Shown here: in pieces, positions 44,748 to 55,518 of the stretch
How positions within the stretch are numbered: the stretch's first letter is position 1
Layout of the letters: the number at the start of each line of letters is the position of its first letter
DNA from: Mytilus trossulus
Lineage: Eukaryota > Mollusca > Bivalvia > Mytilida > Mytilidae
DNA: 64,000 nucleotides
Assembly (NCBI RefSeq): GCF_036588685.1
Contig: NC_086383.1
Span: 36,898,171-36,962,170, forward strand
Direction: 5' to 3'
The notes under the pieces: model-generated
What the model saw: the letters and a program-made list of their open reading frames with translations, nothing else
What the model was told of the DNA's origin: nothing
Databases searched by the model: none
Position numbers and translations under genes: made by a program

Positions 44748-46232
44748 ATGGATTACAGTGAAGTAAATAAGATAAATGATGATATGACAGAAACTCTTAT
44801 GCCAGCCATTGGTATAGTGTCAGTATACATGGCAATCGGACTTATAGGGAACCCCATGGTTATATATTACTACGGATTTAGAGCTAGATCAACTTCATCG
44901 TTTCACTTTATTCTTGCGTTAGCAGTTTTCGATCTAATCGTATGTACTGTATCAATGCCGTTAGAAATTGTGGACATGACCCATTTCTACAAATTCGAAA
45001 GTGTGGTTGCCTGTAAAATTCTACGTTTTGTAAACTACTTTGCAACCATAGGTTCTGGTGGTATTTTAATGGCCTTAGCCGTTGACAGGTATAGAAAAAT
45101 ATGCAGACCTCTTCGAAGACAACTCACTTTACAAATAACCAGACTTATAATTGGATTTGTGTGTTTGTTTTCATTTTGTATTTCTTGGCCAAGCCTCGCT
45201 TTTTACAATATCGTGAATGTAAACATTACTAAAGTACCTGGATTAACCGGAAGTGATTGCACCATGATAAGAGACGATGATTACAAACTTTTGATCACTG
45301 TCTACAATGTGTTTTTGTTTTTAATATTTTTGATATGTGTTAGTGCTTTGATTGTACTGTACGCTTTAGTTGGAAAGACATTATTTCGAGTGAAATGTTG
45401 CCGTCTAAAGAGAGTCGTACAAAAAAGCGAAAATACAAGTCGGCGGTACATTCCGGCAGAAACAGTTGCGAGTGAAATAGAAAGTTGCAATGATAGTTCG
45501 AAACGTAATTCCGTGAGTTATGGATTAGAAATTCAAATTAAAGACGAGAATGACGACAAGCCCTTAGCAACAATAACGGAACTACAAAATGATAACAACA
45601 ACATGCCATTATCCGATAATTCTGGTAATTCTCACATAGATATGTCAGAAGTAACCAGTCAAAACCTACCTCCAAATTATTTACCGTACTGCGCAGAAAA
45701 AGATTCAAAGGACTCTGACGACATCGATCCGTCTATTAATAGACGTTCCACGGAAATTATTCTAAAGGAAGGTACAGACGGGAAAACAGTCGCCAAACTT
45801 TCAAACGGAAAATCACACAAAAAACATAAAGGAAAAGTCAAATTAACTCCAAATGTATCCACGAGCAGTCTTGGAAGTGTAAGGTATAATCATCGATCGT
45901 CAAGAAAATCAATTTCAAGAAGACTGCATACAAGACAATATACCATTATGATGATCGCCATTACTATAGCTTTCATCATTTCATTTTTACCATATTTGGC
46001 TTTGGTCACGTGGCGAACCATAGCAACTGACTATGAGGTTGACGTGTTATCTGATCCTGAACTTTTAGCGTTTCAAATTTTTATCAGGTCGTTTTTGATA
46101 AGCAGTGCTGTAAATCCATTAATTTATGGATTTCTTAATAGTGAATTTAGACGTTTTATTTATCAGCGTGTCTGCTGCTGTTTACACAGCAAAACACCAT
46201 CACCTGAAATCTCATCATCGCACTCTATTTGA
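44748..46232 (+). CDS. Class A (rhodopsin-like) GPCR, cluster copy 4
   Basis: An intact 494-residue seven-helix receptor in one exon, ligand unknown. The first ATG (44748) follows a strong splice-acceptor candidate by nine bases. GN of helix 1 is at 34-35, FDL at 61-63, the helix 3 Cys at 89, DRYRK at 113-117, the loop 2 Cys at 171 (SDC, where the other copies have YDC), SFLPYLAL in helix 6 and NPLIYGF at 456. Loop 3 is about 190 residues with DENDDKPLATITEL at 266-279, a motif shared with copy 3. A later acidic patch (KDSKDSDDID) is followed by a Lys-rich stretch. The tail has a CCC cluster, a likely palmitoylation site. AATAAA lies 22 bases after the stop (46255), which is unusually close for a 3' UTR signal. 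It is followed by family A repeat DNA. Confidence 0.95.
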   Translation: MDYSEVNKINDDMTETLMPAIGIVSVYMAIGLIGNPMVIYYYGFRARSTSSFHFILALAVFDLIVCTVSMPLEIVDMTHFYKFESVVACKILRFVNYFATIGSGGILMALAVDRYRKICRPLRRQLTLQITRLIIGFVCLFSFCISWPSLAFYNIVNVNITKVPGLTGSDCTMIRDDDYKLLITVYNVFLFLIFLICVSALIVLYALVGKTLFRVKCCRLKRVVQKSENTSRRYIPAETVASEIESCNDSSKRNSVSYGLEIQIKDENDDKPLATITELQNDNNNMPLSDNSGNSHIDMSEVTSQNLPPNYLPYCAEKDSKDSDDIDPSINRRSTEIILKEGTDGKTVAKLSNGKSHKKHKGKVKLTPNVSTSSLGSVRYNHRSSRKSISRRLHTRQYTIMMIAITIAFIISFLPYLALVTWRTIATDYEVDVLSDPELLAFQIFIRSFLISSAVNPLIYGFLNSEFRRFIYQRVCCCLHSKTPSPEISSSHSI

Positions 46233-46579
46233 ATTTGATTGCTGAACATCGTTAAATAAACGATGCCGATTGGTTAGCATTAATCATGTGATAATACTAG
46301 CTTGCTTATTATCGTTGTTGAATACATTTAGAATATGAAAGTAGAGACTCACTTAACAATAAAACTCACTTAATATAAAAGAAAAATAAGCATAATTAAA
46401 AAAACGTAAAAAAAGCCAACCCCGGACTAGATGCCTGACTTCGGACACTCGGACACATGTCACGGGAACGAACTAGTTTTGACTTGACCCTTTTCCTTTT
46501 AATCTCAACGAAAGTACTACCAAATCTATATAAAAGAACATACAAAAGGGAAAACTACAAAACATATTCAATATAAAAA

Positions 46580-46760
46580 AAAAGATGTGGTCTGATTGCC
46601 AATGAGACAACTATCCACAAAAGACCAAAATGACACACAAATTAACAACTGTAGGTCACCGTACGGCCCTCAACATTGAGCATAGCCCGTACCGCATAGT
46701 CAGCTATTAAAGGCCCCGATTAGACAAAGTAAAACAATTCAAACGAGAAAACTAATTTTC
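46580..46760 (+). repeat. Dispersed repeat family A, copy 5
   Basis: GATTGCCAATGAGACAACTA, CCACAAAAGACCAAAATGAC, TAGGTCACCGTACGGCCCTC and ACCGCATAGTCAGCTATTAA. It is one of the least diverged copies here, together with the minus-strand copy at 51.5 kb. Confidence 0.85.
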
Positions 46761-49255
46761 ATTAATAGTTTTAACTTCAAGTATGAATATGAAACAAAAT
46801 GACAGACCACACATGTCTTTACCCGTGTATAACACTAGTTATTGACTGATTGAAACTTGCTATGTTCTAATATCGGTGTCTTAACATACATGCATATTTC
46901 AGAAAACAACGTGTGATGAAACCTGAATCGTCCATCAATAACTTATATCAGCTTTCAGCCCTGAGACGAAATTTTACCCCAATATTTTGTTTTTTCATGT
47001 TTGCCTATTATTTTCTCAACTTTGATGTTATTGCAGTTGGTCAGCGAAGTGATTTAACAGCAATACAAGATTTTCCCAAAATAATAATCATTCAACACAT
47101 ACTTGTTGCATTGTATCAATTGTATAAAATTATATATTAAGGAGAGCGATACATGTTATATGGTGCCTCTGGTTATTTAGGTTATGCATTTTAAGTTACT
47201 TTTCGGATAAACATCTTTGTACAACATTTTTTTGTTTTATCGTAGTATATGACGTCCTTTAAAGTTTTTACCTAATTCACACATCCACATTCTTAAACCA
47301 ATGTTTTAAGCACAAATTATATAAATTAATAGGGTTCGTATCTATAGACAAGAAGATGTGATGTAAGTGCCTGTGAGACAATGTTTCAATCAGTCAAGTG
47401 GTACTTAATCAGGATCGGGAATAGAGAAAAGCCAACTAGACAATTATATGAGAGGCATATATATACAATGTTTACTATTTGGTTTCTTGTCAATCAGAAA
47501 AAAATAAGAAAAAACGAACAGTGTTGTTCTATTAAAAGTTCACATGAGTCAATCAAGCATAAAAGAAGTTAGATTCACAGTTTGAATTTTGTGTTTCAGA
47601 AGGGATTATATTTTCCAAAGAGATGCGCGTCAGAGTAAAAGTTTAATTCTTTCTTCGATATTTTAATGTGCAAAAGATGTTACAATTGTCATAGTTTTTG
47701 CATCAATATTTAAATGTTATGACATTAAGCTTGAGAGGAATAATTCATTTACGTTGTGGATGCTTATGATGATATAGCTGCAGTTAAAAGTTTCAATGAT
47801 GACATCATGATGCCCATTCCTTAGCAAATGAGAGGAAATATGAAATATGTAGATTTTGAAACCGTGTTTACTACATTTTAAGTGATCGGCATCAAGAAAG
47901 AAAATCTTAGACATCAAGACAGGGTTCGACGTAATCTTACTCGGTATTTGGCATAAACAAATTAGCACATTCTACTACATGTACAATGTAGTTCTTTTAG
48001 ACAGTTCTGAGGTAAACAAATCGTTAAGTTTATGAATAATGATCTGCTATTATGTCCTTCGATGAATTGGTAGAACCATTATTGAATGTGTGTACTATAA
48101 TAGATGACAACATAGTTCTTTTTCATTGTCGTATCTTTGTCGTCTTTTTCATTGACTGTGGCATTACTGAATATCAATTGCAACGGGTAACACTAACGAT
48201 GCAAGTTGTGTAGCAGGAAGTTTCTCATACATGTATGTACTCATTTTATTACTAAAACTGTTATACTTTTACTATAAACTTCTGTAAAAAATGTAACGTA
48301 TATAGGATAGAAAATTTAAATGCAATAGCATGTTTTTTCAAAGGTCAAAATATAGGGCTGTACAGCATATTTTCAACATGTATAGGTCTCAAACTTCTTA
48401 GAGTTTTAACTTGCAATACAATTATGTTATATCACTCCCTTTACTTCGGGTTTTCTTGAGAATTGAAGTTGACCGCTATCCATATGTATCAATACTGGTT
48501 TATTTCCCAAGTTGTGTCTCTTTTAGATGAACCATAGGATGTGAACAAATAGTACAAAACAGAATATGAATTTAACAAAAAGGGAGTGTTTGTGAAACAG
48601 CTTTTATTACAAAGCGCAATGAATACTTACATTTATCTGTTTATTCCAATAGAAAAATCTTCTTTTAAACAAACTACTTATTTTCACTATACTACTTATT
48701 TATTAGAACAATAGTCTAAAATTTATGTAATCAGTACATGTGCTATTAGTTTACAGTATATTTAGTAACCCCACCCCAATCAAGTTTTACTTTTAAAAGA
48801 ATTTGAAAACATGCATGGCATATAATAATTGTCAGCTTACATTTTGTGCATGTTTTGTGATATTCAATGCCTAAATCCTACTTAAAACTACGCTGATAAT
48901 AATATGTTTTAAAACATTTCAAAATATTATTATCTTTAATATTTAATCATAATTGTACCAACATTCAAAAATGTATAAAGTGTCCAAGCAAGCCTATGTT
49001 TCCAGTTCACATCTTACCATTTATCTATTAAAATTCTCAGTTTCTGCCTCTGACAGATGACACAAATTTAAAGCAAGGTCATTTTTCTTCTATATAAAAG
49101 ACCTTAAAGTTTATAATAATAAAATCATCGCTTTAACAGGTTAAATTATCTGTGTTATAACCCGGAGTGAAGGATTCATTTTTTTCTTTTCTGCAACTGT
49201 GGTTTTTAAATTTCTTACTAATTCTGTAGATTCTGTTTGAATTTAATATTCAGGT
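46761..49255. other. Intergenic, one short family A fragment
   Basis: AAGAAGATGTGATGTAAGTG with CTGTGAGACAA (47348-47392) is the 5' end of family A. The rest is AT-rich with no supported gene. Confidence 0.4.
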
Positions 49256-49260
49256 TTTTT

Positions 49261-50437
49261 TAAGGGTGTTGCTTAATGGCGGAAACGGAAAACGAAACGG
49301 AAACCGAAACGGAAAGAATTTTCTATATAAACGGAATGTAAGGGCAGAAATAAAAAAGGGACGACAGATACCAAAAATACAAAACACTTAAATTTATACA
49401 ATTATAAACAAAATATTTTCAAAACAACAGATTGTAAGGTAACATAGGTGCTTCGTATAAAGCAGTTATTTTAAAGCTTTGAAACAAGACAAAAGCAGAA
49501 CTGAAGGTAACCCAGTGCTATGGATCAGAAAACAGTTCATATAATATAAAACTCTTCTGTTGAAATATATGATAAAGCGTATAATACACGGCAAAATCCG
49601 TATCACATGCCGTATCACCCTCGACCAATATCATCCCTCGGGCTGATATTGATGTCTTGGGATGATACGACATATGATACGGATTTTGCCATGTATTATT
49701 CTCTATATAGTGAAAGATTTTGTCATTTTTTTTCATTAGGGTAAAATATAATATACAGGTTTCTATTCTAGTTCCCTGGTTTTAATAACGAATTTTGTCA
49801 ACACACCATTGTCCTTTGAGGTTTTCTTTACGTTTTCTTTCCATTATATACGAAAAGGTCCAACGAAAATCTGCAATGCAGAACAAAGCAACAAGATACA
49901 CAACATCACTAATCTTGATTAAAGGCAATTAAAACAGAAACAAAGAAAACAATTGATGCAAAGGATTTCCCCAAAAATTAATTACTTCACAACCTATTTA
50001 TAAAATTAGAGACATTTATAATACAATATTGTATTATACATGTATGTCTTTGATAGAATCGAGGCCAATATCTTTCTTCTTTTTTTGGCCTATAGAGATT
50101 TGTTTTCTGTTGTTGACCGGGGTTTCTAACTTATTGACACTGAACAAACTTTAAAAAAAGTTTGAACAGACTATCCTGAATCGCATGAAAGACGTACATT
50201 AACGCGTGACGTATTTCAAAAACATAGTCTCATTATCTCCTGGTAGTTATTTGAATACTTTTTGCTTTAAAATCTTTTATTTTAAGTGCATTCCTCTGGT
50301 GTTTTTTTTCATTTCTTATGAACATGTGTAATACTATATAAAACATGCCTATATAGATAGAATAGATGTTAATTCTTTCTGTTTCCGTTTTCCGTTTCCG
50401 TTCCGATTTCTGTTTCCGCCTTTTAGCAACACCCTTA
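49261..50437. mobile_element. 1.18-kb inverted-repeat element with GGAAAC-rich ends
   Basis: TAAGGGTGTTGCTTAATGGC, then GGAAACGGAAAACG, at 49261 returns inverted as CGTTTTCCGTTTCCG, then CCGCCTTTTAGCAACACCCT, ending TA at 50437. The inverted repeat is about 60 bp. TA lies at both ends, so a TA target duplication is possible; a short T-run on both sides is an alternative. No transposase frame is present. Confidence 0.85.
49581..49699. repeat. 119-bp palindrome nested in the 49.3-kb element
   Basis: ATAATACACGGCAAAATCCG returns inverted as CGGATTTTGCCATGTATTAT. The arms also pair at CGTATCA and CAATATCA, with about 10 bp in the middle (TCCCTCGGGC). Confidence 0.88.
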
Positions 50438-50739
50438 TTTTTAGTTTTATTTGCGATAGAACGCAGTGTATTAAGATTTATAGTTTTTTTGTATCTTTAG
50501 CGTGTATTTGTTTTATGCAGCGGTCACAAGCACATACGTGTTTTGGCGAATCGTGCTGCTATAGTTCATTTTGTAGTATTTAATCACGTTTTACATTGCG
50601 GAGTTACACCTAAAAGAGTGGTGATTGATAATTTTTTTTAATTACTGATCATTAAATTTTCTGTTATAATCATGGTATTGATATTGTATAGGAGCAAACT
50701 TTCTTTCCGCCGCAAGGCGTCTCCATCTTGGGTTGTGGC

Positions 50740-52320
50740 AACTTAAGTTACCCACAGCCGTTTAAACACAGGGCAGAAAGCACAGTTATGCTTTATGGCT
50801 AACGTATGTTCTATCAAAACTTTTGATTCATCAACCATGCAACACCCATTGTCCACATGCATGAATTTGAAAAATCGTCTAAAAGAAATAATCCACAACT
50901 CTTGTATATCCATTAATGGTAGCATACGCTATAAATCTATTACTAAGGGATCATACTATACTTCATATTTTTTTAATAGTGAACAAACAAGGTTAATCAT
51001 GCTACACCATTTCGTAGAGGGTCAAGTAGTCTGTATGGTGGAGTTTTTTTTTATTGATAATATATTTGTTGAATTGGGGGGTAGGCGTTTTCAACAATTT
51101 GTAGGCCTTCTTAATGAATGGAAAGAACTGTATACCTCTTCTTGTCGACCTTTAGCTATTTAATATGAGTTAGAAGTCATTCAGAAATTTGTCAAAAAAA
51201 CAGAGGATTAAAGAATCAAGATCATATAATTTCACTTTTAAATGTATTTATGATGTTCTTTCCATTCTCAATCCAAACTTTTGTGATGGGGTTCCAAAAA
51301 AATATCACTTAGAACTAGATATTATAGAAACACCAGACACGGCTCCCTCCGCCTGATTTTTAAACCTTTACATCGAATTTGACGTAAGCGATCATCTCAG
51401 TACCAGAATCTATGACAAGCTAGACGATCCTGAATTTGAAATTATCAATTTCCCACACCTTATTAGCAATGTACATATTTCACCAGCATATGGAATATAC
51501 ACTTAAGTAAGGTACTAAGGCCGTTAGTTTTCTCGTTTGAATTGTTTTACATTGTCTTATCGGGGCCATTTATAGCTGACTATGCAGTATGTGCTTTGCT
51601 CATTGTTGAAGGCCGTACGGTGACCTATAGTTGTTAATGTTTGTGTCATTTAGGTCTTTTGTGGATAGTTATCTCATTGGTAATCATACCACATCTTCTT
51701 TTTTATATTATCAACTCATTTGATATTCAAGAGCTTGCAGCTACTACATTTTTGTACTTAGATTTAATAAACATCATCAATGTATGAGCAGACAATGATG
51801 AACCAGGGTTCCATGTCCAAAAATGTCTCGTCTTTTTAAATGGTGACATACCAAGACCCTTGTTGATAATTGTCTGTTTCAACTTCACATATTATGGTCC
51901 AGAAGTATCTATGATAGGTACTGACGTTGTGTATCATTTAAATTGCGTGTTAACTAAAGTTTGTCTTTGTAAATTTTTACCCTTACTGTTTAATCCTTTG
52001 TGTTAATATCTTTTTGGCCTAGTTCAGTGCTTATGCATCCCGTAATTTGTATACTGTGCTATAGTAAATTTTTGTTTTTGATGTCTTTCATTTTTGCTTA
52101 CGTTATTTTTCTACATGCCATTCTGTATTTTCTTTATTGACATTTGTTTGTTTTCATAGTGAGTTAGATTAAAACACACTGTTGACTGCTATACTCCTAT
52201 TTTCGACATTTCTACTAATTTTGTCTTTTTGTTTTGTTCACAAATCATTGTCAATATAATTGAACTTTATACGACTTTCTATAAGTGAACGCTTTTAAAA
52301 GCTCAAAAACCATGTTTAAT
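50740..52320 (+). pseudogene. Degenerate reverse-transcriptase element A (Penelope-like?)
   Basis: The reading shifts between frames. The 50795-51163 frame holds TFDSSTMQHPLSTCMNLKNR, then FFFIDNIFVELGGRRFQQ. After a shift the next frame carries a worn GTNC-PLL-DL block (motif 4 of a reverse transcriptase). Near 51380-51490 there is EFDVSDHLSTRIYDKLDDPE and then NFPHLISN. I recall this order from a reverse transcriptase repeated in bivalve genomes and possibly Penelope-like; the class is not certain. A family A copy (51505-51705) interrupts it. The T-rich 3' part with YHLNCVLTKVCLCKFLP continues from about 51925. Confidence 0.65.
51505..51712 (-). repeat. Dispersed repeat family A, copy 6, inserted in element A
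   Basis: On the minus strand it reads GGTATGATTACCAATGAGAT, CCACAAAAGACCTAAATGAC, TAGGTCACCGTACGGCCTTC and TACTGCATAGTCAGCTATAA. It separates two collinear parts of element A, so it is the younger insertion. Confidence 0.85.
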
Positions 52321-53339
52321 CCATTATTTTCTACATAGAAAATGCTTGTACAAAGTCAGGAATGTGCATTTTTTTTCAATCGTTTGATGTGTTTGTGAAT
52401 TTGTCATCTGGTGAAGGACTTTCTGTTTTGAATATTCCCTGGAGTTCAGTACTTTTGTTAATTTGTTTGTTACGTTTATGTATTTATTGTGAATTTTCTT
52501 TGCATACAATCTTCATAAAATATTTATAAAAGTCATATTTCAGTTGATAATTATAAAAGAAATTCTGAGGAAAAATCATGTTCTCTTTGTTCACCAATGG
52601 TGTCATTTGGAAGTTAATAAAAACACGAGAGTTGTCTTTCTTCGAGTATCATGTAGCTCTGTTCATGTTAACCACTGGCGAATAATAAAAGCTTTGATGC
52701 ATCAATCTGAAATGTTAAATACGCTTCTTTTTTTTAAAAAGTTTGTTAGCATCTTGAGGTCAACATGCTATATATTTTTAAAAATATGTATGTTGTCTTT
52801 TGCAATAAATGTATTCTAATAGTGAAAAAGACAGTCTGATTTCATTTAGTATCCTCAATGTCAGATCAGTTTCTGATGAAATTATATGTCTCAAAAATAT
52901 AAAATTCAACATTTTTAAGACTCTAAAAACTGTTTTATTTGCCCTGTGCGAAAAAAATCTTCAAATCAAAACAACAAATAAGTTAACCAATAGCGATACA
53001 AAATAAGTACATACTTGCCACTATAGGCTTTTCCCGCGTATCGACAAACCTGAAGATCATATTAAACGCAATTTTCTGAAACATAAATATATTTGCAGAG
53101 GCATTAATTCTTATCAACTTATCAAGTGTATTTAATTACTCTGACATTCGAAACTATATACCTTCCTATTAAGATAACATATTAGAACCACCTATTATTT
53201 CATACACTTACAAAAAAAAACCAGCAGAAGTTTAAATCTATTAATTAATCATCGGTAACATCAGTTGTGAATGTAGAAAATAGTACTCCTTTAACTTGAT
53301 ACTGTGAATCATCGAAGTTTAGAAATGTTACCTATGGCC
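52321..53339. other. Intergenic, no feature recognised
   Basis: AT-rich DNA with short frames lacking recognisable content. Confidence 0.4.
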
Positions 53340-53343
53340 GTAA

Positions 53344-53800
53344 GGTTACAAGAGCGCAATTATTCGTAATGTATTCCATAGGGTACCACTAGTGTTCCGT
53401 ATTTTTTCTCTCGAAGACTATACAAACTAGGGAAAAACGGGTGGCAGTTCCTGTTACTAGAAATGCCAGTGTTGCATTACAACCCCCAAAAAATATAGGG
53501 TCTACGGGCTCAAATTAACTTAAGATGCAGTTGAAAAAGATCGTCTACTTTTTTCGCTTAATGAAAAAGGCATATTTTTAATGGCTCCGACGTGCAGAAA
53601 TTAAAGATATTTTCTATACTTCGTAAAATGTGAATATGATTTTCGGCAATTTTTAAACCTAATTGGATGAGCTTTCGATTTAATGTAATTCCAATCCTGT
53701 ATCAACCAATCAGAAGCCGTATAGGATTCTATTCTGAGTACAACATTGGGGTAAAAAACTTGCCGCTAAATTATTAACAAATAATTGCGCTCTTGTAACC
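53344..53800. mobile_element. 457-bp miniature element with GTAA target duplication
   Basis: GGTTACAAGAGCGCAATTAT at 53344 returns inverted as ATAATTGCGCTCTTGTAACC at 53800, with GTAA on both sides (53340 and 53801). Noncoding interior. Confidence 0.88.
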
Positions 53801-53814
53801 GTAACACGTGTCAC

Positions 53815-54095
53815 GGTACTTGTCTATCCCAAACTCATGTGTTTGGTTTTGATGTTTTGTTTGTTGTTCTCGTGGGATTTTGTCTGGAGCTTGGTTAGTT
53901 TCTGTGTGTGTTGCATTTTGATGTATCGTTGTTCTTCTCTTGTATTAAATGCATTCCCTCGGTTTTGGTTTGTTGCAACTTTTTATGTTTTTTGTCCATG
54001 GATTTATGAGTTTTGAACAGCGGTATACTACTGTTGCCTTTATTTATCACAGGGGGCCTCAATATCGTCGAGGACAGAGAGGTAAAAACCTGTTT
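53815..54095 (+). repeat. 3' tail of a reverse-transcriptase element
   Basis: TCTCGTGGGATTTTGTCTGG, TTTTTGTCCATGGATTTATG and AGTTTTGAACAGCGGTATAC form a block I recall as very frequent in mussel genomes, near the end of the same kind of reverse-transcriptase element. The 73-codon frame on the other strand (53895-54116) is a shadow. Confidence 0.55.
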
Positions 54096-54299
54096 GAAAA
54101 AAGTATCGTCCTCCATCTAAAATAGAATGGAAAGAGTGTCGTCAAATTACCAAAGATGCTCATTCCTCATTTTGTAAAAAAAAATGTGTAAATGGCCAAA
54201 TCTGATAAAAAATCTCTTGATTCTTATTGGTATTAAAATATGAATGTTGTAGATAATAGAATATTTTGAAAATAATAATTCAGAAGTAAATAATTATAG

Positions 54300-55230
54300 A
54301 GTACATAATACGCCTATTTGCAGAATAAGAAATAAACTTCAAGAACGTCAAGAAATTCAAGTCTGTTTGTTCCGGTCGACAAAGCAGTGATGGTGGTATG
54401 CCAAAATTACTACTCGGACGTTCTTAAGAATGAAATTTTAAATTCATCTAGCTACATTCAAGTCTAATCGCTCAACAGAGAGTCATATAGTAAACAAACA
54501 TATCTTTACTACATCAAAGCTTAAGGCTTATTCTTAACATTTGAAGGTCACTACTATGCATTGGTTACCTAAACTACTCAAAATATCATATACATATCGT
54601 TTCATCTCGGCCTCTAGTAAGTGGTCTACAACTAATGTTTGAGTGCTTTTAACAAGTTCCTTAACTACTACCAAAGAGCTTATCATAAACTATTGTAATA
54701 CAATATATGAATATACATGTAGTAGAATTAACTATTTTTGAAGTCTAAAACATTATTTGGATGTTTTAGATAAATAACGTGCTTTTGATGGTTTTTTGGA
54801 TCTGTTGACAGTTGTGACTTTTCTACTTTTTCAATACACTTCCACACTATCTTATCAAACATTTTTTCCCCTAATAATTAAATGGTCGTATGGTTAATCT
54901 GAATGCAAATATATTTGCTGGAACTTATTTATAGTCTCCTTCACTAATGAGAAAGGTAAACATGCTAGTTATACTTACTCGAGGCGTGATGAGCTGATTG
55001 AAACTGTTAATTTTGTACTTGATAATATGTATGTACGTTTCGGCAACACATTGTATTGACAGGTTGTAGGTATCCTTATGGGCACTAATTGTTTCCCTTT
55101 AATAGCAGACTTGTTTTTTGCATTGTTATGAATCACAGTTTATGACCAAACGCAGTAAAGACCCGTCGAAATTGCATTTAATTGATAAATTCCACAACAC
55201 TAACCGTTAAACGGGAAGCTCCACACTAAA
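54300..55230 (+). pseudogene. Degenerate reverse-transcriptase element B
   Basis: Collinear but frame-broken traces are visible: FVPVDKAVMVVC (about 54370), YYSDVLKNEILNSSSYIQV, then MHWLPKLLKISYTYRFISAS (about 54557), then ELIETVNFVLDNMYVRFGN (about 54990), VVGILMGTNCFPLIADLFF (55060) and KDPSKLHLIDKFHNT (55155). GTNC-PLIADLF corresponds to the worn motif in element A, so both belong to one broad family. The catalytic RYxDD segment is not found; the sequence ends soon after. Confidence 0.7.
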
Positions 55231-55428
55231 ATTTAAGACAAAAGTGACGATTTTTCGTTCTATATTGTAAATTTTCCATTTTTTTTTTATTTTAACGAAC
55301 GTAATCTATGTATTACTGGTGAATTTTTAAGCCAGGGATTGCGTTAGCATAAATTACTTAACACATTTACTAAATCTTTCCATATATATAAAGATTTGGT
55401 TTTATAGTTTAGTTGTACGGGATAGCAC

Positions 55429-55518
55429 ATTCAATTGGTCTCCATGCACGTCACGACATTGAAGATTCACTAGCTAGTGAATCTTCAATGTCGTGACTTG
55501 CATGGAGACCAATTGAAT
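55429..55518. repeat. 90-bp almost perfect palindrome with no spacer
   Basis: ATTCAATTGGTCTCCATGCA (55429) pairs with TGCATGGAGACCAATTGAAT (to 55518). The arms meet at ACTAGCTAGT (centre 55473/55474) with only one mismatch (C against A) between them. No flanking duplication was identified. Confidence 0.95.
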
